Below, one piece after another: positions 1 to 7,738 of a stretch of DNA of 39,030 nt. This DNA comes from Candidatus Cloacimonadota bacterium. Lineage in GTDB: Bacteria; Cloacimonadota; Cloacimonadia; JGIOTU-2. Every line of letters begins with the position of its first letter. The first letter of the stretch is position 1. The notes under the pieces are model-generated. The model did no database searches and was not told where the DNA came from. It saw only the letters and a list, made by a program, of their open reading frames with translations. The DNA is taken from NCBI GenBank assembly GCA_030613025.1, contig JAUWMT010000025.1:1-39030 (forward strand), given 5' to 3'. The position numbers and the translations under genes were made by a program.

Positions 1-150
1 GCGAAGAGGGAAGAGAGAAAAGCGAAGAGAGAAAAGAGAAAAGAGAAAAGTGAAGAGGGAAGAGGGAAGAGGGAAGAGGGAAGAGGGAAGAGCGTGGAGC
101 GAAGAGAGAAAAGAGAAGAGAGAAGAGAGAGGAGAGACAAAAGAAGAAAA
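1..150. repeat. Polypurine GA-rich low-complexity tract
   Basis: About 150 bases are almost entirely A and G on the plus strand, built from degenerate 6-7 base units of the GAAGAGG and AGAGAAA type. The only pyrimidines are isolated (GCG, GTG, GAC). The tract starts at the window edge, so its full length is unknown. No coding function is visible. Such mirror-like purine tracts can form triplex DNA and are prone to slippage. Confidence 0.9.
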
Positions 151-154
151 GTAG

Positions 155-361
155 AGACGGGTTTATCCCATCGGTAAAAAAAGCACAACAAACAGATCCT
201 TCGAATGGTCTTCATTTCATTACGCCCAAGTGGCTGGCTCGGTGGAAATCTCTTTTGCTCTTGATTATGCTTTTGTAAAAATTCGTGGTGGGAACGAACC
301 TCAACTCCTCGCTGCGATTAGGAGTCGAAAAAGCATTGTGACCTATACTTCTACGCTCTAA
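155..361 (+). pseudogene. Possible relic reading frame without start codon
   Basis: A 68-codon open stretch runs from just after a TAG at 152-154 to TAA at 359-361 and reads like protein (for example EWSSFHYAQVAGSVEI, then KIRGGNEPQLLAAI). It has no ATG and no ribosome binding site, and it follows directly on the polypurine tract. It may be the tail of a decayed gene or a translated repeat. I do not recognise the family. The rest of 1-377 holds nothing else I can name. Confidence 0.2.
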
Positions 362-377
362 ATATTTTTATGTTAAC

Positions 378-1277
378 TTAGAATCGTTCTACAGAATAAC
401 CTTTCGCTTCAAGAAGCTCGACCAAACCTTCTTCACCGGTAAGGTGTCCGGACCCAACTATTACCAGATAATTTTCATTATCCTTTGTGTATTCGATCAC
501 TTCATCTAACCAATTATAATTTCTAATAATAAATAAGGATTGCTTGAGGGCAGGATATTCCTCTAATCCCTTATTAAGAAGCTCATCCAGTTTCTCCAGA
601 TCTCCCGCATCCCACGCATCGACAAGGTTCTGGAAATCTGATTCCATATCATCGAACTGATCTATAGCTTGAATGATAAAGTCCTCCTGGTCTTCCCCGC
701 CCAAAGTTGAAAGCAGGTCGAGTTGATATTCCGGCGTCTCCAAGCTAATAATATTTTTTTGTGCTTCCTTTGCCCGCTCAAAGAAATGCATGTCCACACC
801 CAGTTTGGGATCAAATCCGAGCTTCTGCAAGTTAAGACTCAGCATCGTAATTGCAATGAACCACGGCTGGAATGTATTTAGTTTTTCTACAGGTACTCCC
901 AGTTCGAGAAACTTGGTCTTTACCAAAGTGTATGTGGAATCGCTTACCGATCCCTGAAAGGTTTCCCCCTGAGGATAAAATGCTTTCAGTACTGTATATT
1001 GCTGAAAAGCTGGTGTTTGTGTGCTGTCAAAATTCAATTCGAACACAACATTCTCTGCGTCTTCGAAGCATTTGTAATACCTGTCATCAAGTGGGTAATC
1101 CGCTTCTTTCAAAAAATGGATCGAGCCCATAAGATATACTGTATTACTGTCCGATTCAATCTTCCAGATACAGACATTTTCATTCTCGTTTTGGAGCTCT
1201 TCTGCATATAGAAATGATGTAAATACAATGATCAAAATAAATATGATTTCAATAATTCTAATAGGTTTCGTTTTCAT
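378..1277 (-). CDS. TraB/GumN family protein, secreted
   Basis: The product is 299 aa with an N-terminal signal peptide (basic start, hydrophobic residues 8-24, likely cleavage after LYA at about 25). The TraB/GumN hallmarks are both present: GSIHFL near residue 51 and GSGHLTGEEGLVELL close to the C-terminus, with conserved acidic and Glu-rich segments between. The family is related to the TIKI/EreA-like fold and some members are proposed metalloproteases; the bacterial function is not established. The start is supported by AAGGA just upstream of ATG. Length fits the family (about 280-300 aa). It is divergent from the methylase cassette that starts at 1457, with a 179-base gap. Identification is good, function unknown. 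Confidence 0.85.
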   Translation of the reverse strand: MKTKPIRIIEIIFILIIVFTSFLYAEELQNENENVCIWKIESDSNTVYLMGSIHFLKEADYPLDDRYYKCFEDAENVVFELNFDSTQTPAFQQYTVLKAFYPQGETFQGSVSDSTYTLVKTKFLELGVPVEKLNTFQPWFIAITMLSLNLQKLGFDPKLGVDMHFFERAKEAQKNIISLETPEYQLDLLSTLGGEDQEDFIIQAIDQFDDMESDFQNLVDAWDAGDLEKLDELLNKGLEEYPALKQSLFIIRNYNWLDEVIEYTKDNENYLVIVGSGHLTGEEGLVELLEAKGYSVERF

Positions 1278-1456
1278 GAAATTCCTTTTTGATACTAAAT
1301 GATAATGCGTTTACTCTTCAGATGAGTTTGATCAATGAGATGTCAATAAAATCCATTTTGATTATTTGAATTAATCTTCCTCATGTGATTAATATAAAAA
1401 TATTGACTAAAAAATTAATATTTTTTTTATTTTGTTATGGTAATAAGAAGAAAAAC

Positions 1457-2803
1457 ATGATTAGAAATAAATCAACAGATCAGATAATATCGAATGACAT
1501 TGCAAAATTTTCAAACTATAATGCTAAGTTAGAATCGTTACTGATTGATCCAACTATTTTGAATGAATTAAAATTTAATAAAATTATAAAACCTGAAATT
1601 ATTAATGGTGCTTCAACAAAAGAATTGATAAGATTAATTTCCTACGATATTAGGAAGAGGAAGGGATTATTTTTCACTAATAATGTGATTTCTAATATAC
1701 TGGCAGAAATGATATCTTCTATGTTGAGAAATGGATGTACAATTATTGATCCAGCATGTGGAGCTGGCAATCTTCTAATATCTTGTGCCAAGTATTTACC
1801 AAAAGGTAATAATATTGAAGAAACGCTATCAATTTGGTCAAAATCAATCATGGGTTATGATCTTTATGCTGAATTTATAAAAGCAGCCAAATTAAGACTA
1901 ATACTATTAGCAATAGGTATTCATTTAGAAGAAATTGTTACCCTACCTGACTTAAATTTATCTTCTTTTTTCGATGGTCTTAAAGTCGGCAATTCATTAA
2001 ATAACCTTACGTTTACGGAAGCTAAGTGTATTGTTGTTAATCCACCTTTTGGTTATACGCAATGTCCACCTAAGTGTAAATGGTCAAAAGGTAAAGTGCA
2101 AATGGCTGCCTTATTTATTGAGAATATAATTTGTAATGCTATAGAAAATCAACATATTGTTGCAATTTTACCAGATGTATTGAGAAGTGGAACAAGATAT
2201 AAAAAGTGGCGAGATATTATATCAACATATTGTAAAACAATAAAAGTTGAACCAATTGGCCGTTTCGATAAGAATACCGATGTTGATGTTTTCATTTTGC
2301 ATTCTATAATATCGAATAATAGAAATGTTTCAATGCACTGGCCCAAACTGAAAAGAAAATATAAAAAATATATTCACGTTATATCAGATTTTTTTAATGT
2401 TCATGTAGGTTCTGTTGTACCGCATAGAGATTCTCTCTCTGGATTGACCTATAATTATATTCATGCTAAAAATACACCAGCATGGCAGATTTTAAGAACA
2501 ATTAATGAAAAACGCAAGTTTTCAAAAACTGTTTTCAAACCACCTTTTGTTGTTGTAAATAGAACATCAAGTCCAAGTGATAAATACCGTTGTGTAGCTA
2601 CTGTTATTCACACAAAAAATTTTGTAGCTGTTGAAAATCATTTACTTATTCTAGCACCTAAAAATAAAAGTCTAAAAAGTTGTGTTGAATTAATTGATGT
2701 TCTAAGATCATCAGACACAAATAAATGGATGAACGGTCGAATTAGATGTCGTCACTTGACTGTGTCAGCTTTAAAAGATTTACCATGTAATAAAATATTT
2801 TAG
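1457..2803 (+). CDS. N-6 adenine DNA methyltransferase (stand-alone, Eco57I/type I-like)
   Basis: A 448-aa N6-adenine methylase. The S-adenosylmethionine motif is at about residues 96-106 (IIDPACGAGN) and the catalytic motif IV NPPF at 195-198; a KRKGLFFTNN segment at 67-76 corresponds to motif X. The C-terminal third (FVVVNRTSSPSDKYR, later RIRCRHLTV) resembles the target-recognition half of Eco57I-like enzymes. I chose ATG at 1457, preceded by AAGAAG, over an in-frame GTG at 1385 whose extra 24 residues are low-complexity and lysine/phenylalanine rich. No restriction subunit is adjacent; the next genes on the strand, 28 bases away, encode DUF262 and RelA/SpoT-like proteins. Base composition is markedly AT-rich compared with the flanking housekeeping genes, suggesting horizontal acquisition. 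Methylation is well supported; the target site is unknown. Confidence 0.88.
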   Translation: MIRNKSTDQIISNDIAKFSNYNAKLESLLIDPTILNELKFNKIIKPEIINGASTKELIRLISYDIRKRKGLFFTNNVISNILAEMISSMLRNGCTIIDPACGAGNLLISCAKYLPKGNNIEETLSIWSKSIMGYDLYAEFIKAAKLRLILLAIGIHLEEIVTLPDLNLSSFFDGLKVGNSLNNLTFTEAKCIVVNPPFGYTQCPPKCKWSKGKVQMAALFIENIICNAIENQHIVAILPDVLRSGTRYKKWRDIISTYCKTIKVEPIGRFDKNTDVDVFILHSIISNNRNVSMHWPKLKRKYKKYIHVISDFFNVHVGSVVPHRDSLSGLTYNYIHAKNTPAWQILRTINEKRKFSKTVFKPPFVVVNRTSSPSDKYRCVATVIHTKNFVAVENHLLILAPKNKSLKSCVELIDVLRSSDTNKWMNGRIRCRHLTVSALKDLPCNKIF

Positions 2804-2831
2804 AAATGATTAGTTTTAAAAAGGAGATAAA

Positions 2832-3908
2832 ATGGTTATAGAAAGACGAGTTTCAACTCAAGATTTAAGTTGGTTTCTGGATTTAGATGCTCATGGTCAA
2901 ATTGATCTAAATCCTCCATATCAGCGACGAAGTGTATGGAGTCCAAAAGATAGGAGGTTCTTTTTAGATACAATATTTCGAGGTTATCCAAGCCCATCCA
3001 TATTTCTGCACAAGCAAATTATAGAAGGTAAAACAATATACTTTGTTGTAGATGGGAAACAGAGACTTGAGACAATATTCAAATTTGTCAAAAATAAAAT
3101 AGCTATTGATAAAAGTTACGGTGATAACAGATTAGATGGTAAAAAATGGAAGGAAATAAGAAAAAATAATGAATTAGCACGTAATTTTTGGGATTATGTC
3201 ATTCCAGTACAGCTTACTAACATTATAGCAGATACTAAATTAATAAATGAGGTTTTTGATAGGCTAAATAGAAATTCAAGAAAACTTGTTGAGCAAGAGC
3301 TAAGACATGCTAAGTTTGATGGTTGGTTTATTTCTTTTGTTGAAAGAGAAACTGATTCATCAGATTGGGAAGAATTACATATTGTTACAACTTCTAGAAG
3401 AAAAAGGATGGCAGATGTTCAATTCTTATCTGAATTGCTTATAGTTATTTTAAAAAATAAGATCGGTGGTTTTAATCAAATTGAAATCACTGAGTTTTAT
3501 GCACAATACGATGATTTGGATGATTTAGATTTTACATTCGATGAAGAATTGCTTAAAACTAGATTTGCAAATACTAAAAAATTCATGATAGAACTTGAGC
3601 GGGGAAAATCTATTATTTCAACTTATTCGAAGGATTTTACAAATTTTTATAGCCTTTGGTCAGTTATAGCACTGAATAATGACAAGTTACCTTCGGTTGA
3701 TGAATTTGCTATTAAATATGCATTATTTATGGATGAAGTTTTAAAATTCAGAGAAAATGAGTATCTAAAAAATGCAATTGATGGTAAAGTAAAACTTGAT
3801 ATACCACAAAGCCTTAATTATCATCAAAACAGCATTGGAGCTAGGACAGAAGAACCTCAAAGGATTGAAAGAAATAGAGCACTTTTGTCATATTTATTCA
3901 GGGATTAA
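2832..3908 (+). CDS. DUF262 domain protein (GmrS/ParB-like), no HNH domain
   Basis: A 358-aa protein whose first ~180 residues match DUF262, the N-terminal domain of GmrSD type IV and SspE restriction enzymes, which has a ParB/Srx-like fold and in those proteins acts as an NTPase or sensor. Visible signature: NPPYQRRSVW at 27-36, RGYPSPSIFL at 50-59, DGKQRLE at 74-80, and the VFDRLNRNSRKLVEQELR segment. The C-terminal half carries no DUF1524/HNH nuclease motif, so this is not a complete GmrSD enzyme. A strong AAAGGAG lies 7 bases before ATG. It sits between the methylase (28-base gap) and the RelA/SpoT-like gene (4-base gap), so all three are probably one transcript. Role in sensing or regulating the neighbours is inference. 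Confidence 0.85.
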   Translation: MVIERRVSTQDLSWFLDLDAHGQIDLNPPYQRRSVWSPKDRRFFLDTIFRGYPSPSIFLHKQIIEGKTIYFVVDGKQRLETIFKFVKNKIAIDKSYGDNRLDGKKWKEIRKNNELARNFWDYVIPVQLTNIIADTKLINEVFDRLNRNSRKLVEQELRHAKFDGWFISFVERETDSSDWEELHIVTTSRRKRMADVQFLSELLIVILKNKIGGFNQIEITEFYAQYDDLDDLDFTFDEELLKTRFANTKKFMIELERGKSIISTYSKDFTNFYSLWSVIALNNDKLPSVDEFAIKYALFMDEVLKFRENEYLKNAIDGKVKLDIPQSLNYHQNSIGARTEEPQRIERNRALLSYLFRD

Positions 3909-3912
3909 TACA

Positions 3913-4893
3913 ATGATGAAAATCCCAAAATCACTAAGAGATATTTATTCTGAAAACGAGATAAAATATAGAAAATTAAAAAAACAAGTCGATAAATACA
4001 TAAATTTATATAAAGATAAACGTTGGCACTATGAAAGCCGAATAAAAAAACGTGAAAGTTATGCTCTTAAAGTTGAGACAGGTCGCTTTTCAGAACCAAT
4101 AGAAATTGATGATTTCCTAGCATGTACTATTGTTGTTGAGAATTTGGAGTCCTTGAATAAAGCTGAGAAGCGTATAAATAAAAGATTTAATGTTGTAGAA
4201 CGTAGACCGCCTGATAAATATCTTACTACAAAGCCCTCTGAATGTTTTATGTTTGATGACACAAGACTTTATATAAGATGGAGAGACAATCCTAATATAC
4301 GTCCAACAAGTTTAAATGGTCTATTGTTCGAAGTACAGATAAAAACTTTTCTTGCTCATGCATGGAGTGTAGCAACTCATGATCTTACTTATAAAACGGA
4401 TGAAAAAAGTTGGTCAAAAGAAAGAATAGCTTTTCAAATAAAAGCTATGTTGGAACATGCTGAAATATCTATTTATGAAGCAAAAAGGTTAGCTAAATCT
4501 AAATCTCTTAAAAAAACTAATAAATCTTCTGTAAGTATATCAGAAATAATAAAATTAATGAATGAATTATGGCCCCCGGAAGTTTTACCAAAAGATAAAA
4601 AACGACTTGCTGAAAATATTGATAAGCTTATCAAGAATATTGGAATTGAAATAAATATACTGAAAAAAATATTGATTAAAGAAACTGAATTAGGAAGAGG
4701 TACAAAAACATTAAATCTATCCCCTTATTCAACTGTGATACAATCTTTATTTAACCAAAGAAAAAATAAAATTACAACTTACTTGATTGGTCGTAGTAAA
4801 AAATTTAAAATTTATATCCCAAGTGAGATCGAAATTCCTGAATCTTTATTAGATATAGAATTAAAAAATGCAATCTTAGATAAAGGTAATTAA
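3913..4893 (+). CDS. RelA/SpoT-like nucleotidyltransferase (putative toxSAS-type effector)
   Basis: A 326-aa protein. Residues ~40-165 follow the RelA/SpoT synthetase order: R43-x-K45, ES at 48-49 and K53 (ATP-binding pattern), D66/D67 in DDFLACTIVV, then EVQIKT at 140-145 followed by W151, H156 and YK at 160-161. The G-loop region (GYxSLH in ppGpp synthetases) is replaced by KPSECF around 107-112, so the usual guanine-stacking tyrosine seems absent. No HD hydrolase, TGS or ACT domain is present. Residues ~170-326 are Lys-rich, largely helical and unassigned. The start is ATG ATG at 3913/3916, 4 bases after the DUF262 stop; the longer open frame from 3796 overlaps that gene and is rejected. 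Domain assignment is good; product and substrate are unknown. Confidence 0.78.
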   Translation: MMKIPKSLRDIYSENEIKYRKLKKQVDKYINLYKDKRWHYESRIKKRESYALKVETGRFSEPIEIDDFLACTIVVENLESLNKAEKRINKRFNVVERRPPDKYLTTKPSECFMFDDTRLYIRWRDNPNIRPTSLNGLLFEVQIKTFLAHAWSVATHDLTYKTDEKSWSKERIAFQIKAMLEHAEISIYEAKRLAKSKSLKKTNKSSVSISEIIKLMNELWPPEVLPKDKKRLAENIDKLIKNIGIEINILKKILIKETELGRGTKTLNLSPYSTVIQSLFNQRKNKITTYLIGRSKKFKIYIPSEIEIPESLLDIELKNAILDKGN

Positions 4894-4924
4894 ATTCTTT
4901 ATTTGCTTGTATTTTAACCAACAA

Positions 4925-5677
4925 TTATTGAGTATTTTTTGCCCGATACCAATATTTATACTGCTCTTTAAAACCAAGTTTCTCATAAAGATGTCGCGCA
5001 ATTTCATTCTCTGTCATAACTTGCAGATACGCAATGGCTGCTCCTTTTGTTTTCCCCCACTGCAGGATAGATGTCACAATATAATAGCCAAAACCCACAC
5101 CCCGATATTTCTTATCCACAACAATATCAAAGAGTCCGATATAATTTCCCTGTTTCACTCCAAGCCCACATCCGATAATTCTGTTACTTATCGAATAACC
5201 GGCAAAGGCGGTTTTAGGAATTATATTTTCCAGGATCGAGTTATAGGTTTGGATCTTATCCTCATCAAACTCATTCAGCTCTACAAAAGCTTTCACCCAT
5301 TTTTCATCAAGCTCGTTCTCAATTTTGATCGCAGGAAAAATATCGAAATCCGCATCCTTCAGATCGAATATTTGTACTGAGGTTTCAGCTTGTTTGATAT
5401 ATCCTTTCTTTTCAAGCACAGCATCTAGCTCAGGTTGACATACAGCAGAAGTCATCTTAAATATCGTCGGAAGGTTCTTTTGGGAATATTGTTTTTCACA
5501 AAATGCAATTTTCTCTTCTATATCAATAGTGGAATCATAGATCGGATTAACTGAATTTGCTCTGCGAGTTACACCATATGCAAATCGAAGTACCCAGCCG
5601 TCATACAGCATGGTTTGAATAAAGGGCCACGCATTCATGGTGATTTGTTCTAAAATTTGAATATTTTTCTTTTTCAT
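4925..5677 (-). CDS. GNAT family N-acetyltransferase
   Basis: A 250-aa GNAT acetyltransferase. The acetyl-CoA binding segment is VVDKKYRGVGFGYYIV near residues 186-201 (R-G-V-G-F-G), followed by the usual C-terminal pattern ENEIARHLYEKLGF and KYWYRAKN. The N-terminal ~120 residues are a divergent half-GNAT, as often seen in paired-fold members. Substrate cannot be told. It converges with the RelA/SpoT-like gene across 31 bases with no visible terminator, and lies 59 bases downstream of the metallophosphoesterase on the same strand, so co-transcription is plausible. Confidence 0.88.
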   Translation of the reverse strand: MKKKNIQILEQITMNAWPFIQTMLYDGWVLRFAYGVTRRANSVNPIYDSTIDIEEKIAFCEKQYSQKNLPTIFKMTSAVCQPELDAVLEKKGYIKQAETSVQIFDLKDADFDIFPAIKIENELDEKWVKAFVELNEFDEDKIQTYNSILENIIPKTAFAGYSISNRIIGCGLGVKQGNYIGLFDIVVDKKYRGVGFGYYIVTSILQWGKTKGAAIAYLQVMTENEIARHLYEKLGFKEQYKYWYRAKNTQ

Positions 5678-5736
5678 TTTATATTATCTTATAATATCCT
5701 TAAGAACAGCTATAAACCATTTTTTGTGTTCCTCTT

Positions 5737-6771
5737 TTATCCTGAAAATTCACTCAATTTGCCTCTCTCGTAGATATCAAAGAAAGGTTCAACTTTCTTG
5801 TCATTATCCCATTTTACCAATCTGATTTGATCATTTTCTATTTCAAGACAGGTAATCCCTGTGGTGAAGAGTCCGCAGCCGGTGTTGAAATAGCAGGGCA
5901 ATGGTTTGCTTCCCGGTTCTGTGGGATCGATATCTCTGCTCTTTTTCTTCTCATCTTTCAGTTTTATGTTTAATTCTTTGATTTTCTTTTTGTTTTCTTT
6001 TACCCGTTCAAGATCATCCTTGTGAGCTGTATTTTCTTCACGCAAAGCTTCGATTTCGTCTTCCAACCTTCTTGCATAGGAAGTGGAAGCAAATATTGCT
6101 CGATGTGAGTGTCCGCAAATAAGAATTACCTTATTCTCTTTTGCCCATGCATACATGATCTGTTCGTAATCTTTTGTGACCTGCGATTTTATTGCAGGCG
6201 GGTGTGTGCCTATTTTCAGTTTTTTCAACCATGGCTCGATGACTTTATAAGCTCTCACAAAAAACTTGCTGGACCAGCTATTTTTATCTGATTCGATATT
6301 TCCCTGGTGACCATGCACGAGAAGGATGCAAGGATCGTTTTTACCATCTTTCATTTTCAGGGCTTCCGGCGCTCCTTGTGTTTTTTCGGGATTGCTCATT
6401 ACCGGATCGTGTGGATAATCCCAGTCTTTGTCGTGATTACCGAACACTCGTATGACACGTTTATTATCGAATTTTCTGAATAAGTTATATATTTCCGTAT
6501 CGTATCTTTTTTTGATCATATCCAGATCGAATTGCCACAATTCTTCGATATCACCGAGTAATATTATCCGAAAATCGTTCTCACTATAATGATGGAGCAA
6601 CCGCTTCATGGCTTCGATATTGTTCCGAAAATCATCAGCGGGTCCACCATCACCGAAATGCAGATCACTTAATATTGCGTACTTTTTACTCTTCGTTTCC
6701 AACACACTTATAGTATTATCCTTCCACAAACAGGAAAGTTGTCTGAAGGTTTGTTCTCTATCCTGTGCCAT
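5737..6771 (-). CDS. Calcineurin-like metallophosphoesterase with coiled-coil insert
   Basis: A 344-aa cytoplasmic metallophosphoesterase. All five blocks are visible in order: SDLHFGD (about 33-39), LLGDIEE, VFGNHDKDWD, LLVHGHQGN and ICGHSHRA. This order resembles LpxH/YbbF-type phosphoesterases, but the substrate is unknown. Between GHSHRA and the C-terminal beta strands lies a charged helix of about 45 residues (EDEIEALREENTAHKDDLER and on) that is a likely coiled coil and is not typical of the family, perhaps an oligomerisation element. The start is supported by AAAGGAGG upstream of ATG. Upstream begins the hairpin cluster at 6820. Confidence 0.88.
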   Translation of the reverse strand: MAQDREQTFRQLSCLWKDNTISVLETKSKKYAILSDLHFGDGGPADDFRNNIEAMKRLLHHYSENDFRIILLGDIEELWQFDLDMIKKRYDTEIYNLFRKFDNKRVIRVFGNHDKDWDYPHDPVMSNPEKTQGAPEALKMKDGKNDPCILLVHGHQGNIESDKNSWSSKFFVRAYKVIEPWLKKLKIGTHPPAIKSQVTKDYEQIMYAWAKENKVILICGHSHRAIFASTSYARRLEDEIEALREENTAHKDDLERVKENKKKIKELNIKLKDEKKKSRDIDPTEPGSKPLPCYFNTGCGLFTTGITCLEIENDQIRLVKWDNDKKVEPFFDIYERGKLSEFSG

Positions 6772-6819
6772 TTCTGCCTCCTTTTTATTTGTGCTTTTGT
6801 TTCATCATTCTTCTCAACT

Positions 6820-7263
6820 CGCACCTACGGCGCTAATATTATGATTGGTTTTTTGTTCCAAGCGCTTACGCTCCTTTTTACAAACATATCGTTCCTAACG
6901 GAACTTTTGTAATTGGGGGATATATAATTTCATCTTACATCCATATCGTTCCTGACGGAACTTATTAATAAGTTATTCTTCATCTCTAATCATAAACACC
7001 GGCTATGTTTGGTTTTTTTGTTCCATGAGCTTACGCTCATTATTACAAACATCTCGTTCCTAACGGAACTTATTAATAAATCGTACATTCATTTCATTTA
7101 AACAAGGGCTAACGCCCTTTACTACAAAGATTTCGTTCAGAATGGAACTTATGAATAAATTACACATTTATTTCAGCTAACACCATCGGTGTGACACATT
7201 CTAAACCAGATGCGTAAGCGTCTGGAACGTAATATAAAACCGATGCAAAGCACCATAGGTGCG
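6820..7263. repeat. Left mini-hairpin cluster
   Basis: Successive small stem-loops: 6821-6833 (GCACC/GGCGC, imperfect), 6861-6872 (AGCG/CGCT), 6891-6904 and 6948-6961 (GTTCC/GGAAC), 7025-7040 (ATGAGC-TTAC-GCTCAT), 7056-7069 (GTTCC-TAAC-GGAAC), 7104-7119 (AAGGGC-TAAC-GCCCTT), 7135-7148, 7180-7192 (ACACC-ATC-GGTGT), 7206-7225 (CCAGATGC-GTAA-GCGTCTGG) and 7250-7262 (GCACC-ATA-GGTGC). Stems differ but loops are short and alike. This accounts for the gene-free stretch 6772-7268. Confidence 0.85.
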
Positions 7264-7268
7264 ACATC

Positions 7269-7721
7269 TTATTGGAAAATATATCGTTCATCATATTCTA
7301 TTCCAAATAAATCCAATAATTTTTTATATTCCTCTTTGAAAGATATTTTCTTATGATGTTCCTTCTGATTTTTAATATAGTGGATAACGTCGTCGATATG
7401 AGAGCGGGAATAGGAAAACGCCCCGAATCCTGTCTGCCAATGAAATTTGTCAGTGAACCATTTTTTTTCATTAATGAATTTGGACGAATTTGATTTAATA
7501 TCTCTTACCAAATCGGATATCGATTTATCCGGTTTTAGACTGGCTAGAATATGGATATGGTCGGGCATTCCATTGATCTGTAATAATTTTTGTGCTTTGT
7601 TTCTAATGATTCCAGAAATATATTTGTAAATTTCATCTTCGTGCTCAGCAGTTATGAAGTTTCTCCTTTGCTTTGTCCCGAAAACCAGCATTACATAGAT
7701 TTGTGTGTATGTATTTGCCAT
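7269..7721 (-). CDS. REP-associated tyrosine transposase (RAYT, Y1_Tnp/IS200-like)
   Basis: A 150-aa single-domain Y1 HUH transposase. The metal-binding HUH motif is MPDHIHIL with H55 and H57; the catalytic tyrosine is Y115 in HYIKNQKEHH; the FHWQTGFGAFSYS segment at 93-105 and the C-terminal IEYDERY are typical of this branch. Such enzymes cleave and rejoin single-stranded DNA at REP-type hairpins. Length matches intact family members, and no frameshift is seen. The gene ends 6 bases from hairpin 7250-7262 and is preceded by hairpin 7740-7752, so it is embedded in the repeats it may act on. It carries no accessory TnpB. Confidence 0.92.
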   Translation of the reverse strand: MANTYTQIYVMLVFGTKQRRNFITAEHEDEIYKYISGIIRNKAQKLLQINGMPDHIHILASLKPDKSISDLVRDIKSNSSKFINEKKWFTDKFHWQTGFGAFSYSRSHIDDVIHYIKNQKEHHKKISFKEEYKKLLDLFGIEYDERYIFQ

Positions 7722-7738
7722 AGTACTCCTTTACATTC

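Noticed and set aside
1385-1456. Upstream GTG start of the methylase
   Set aside because: The extra residues are hydrophobic/lysine low-complexity without ribosome binding site; ATG at 1457 fits better.
2832-3908. Complete GmrSD/SspE restriction enzyme
   Set aside because: The DUF262 half is clear but no DUF1524 HNH nuclease motif is found in the C-terminal half.
3796-3912. Longer N-terminus of the RelA/SpoT-like protein
   Set aside because: It lies wholly inside the DUF262 gene in another frame; ATG at 3913 directly follows that stop.
4907-5380. Plus-strand 157-aa frame
   Set aside because: It is antisense to the clear GNAT gene and has no family-like content.
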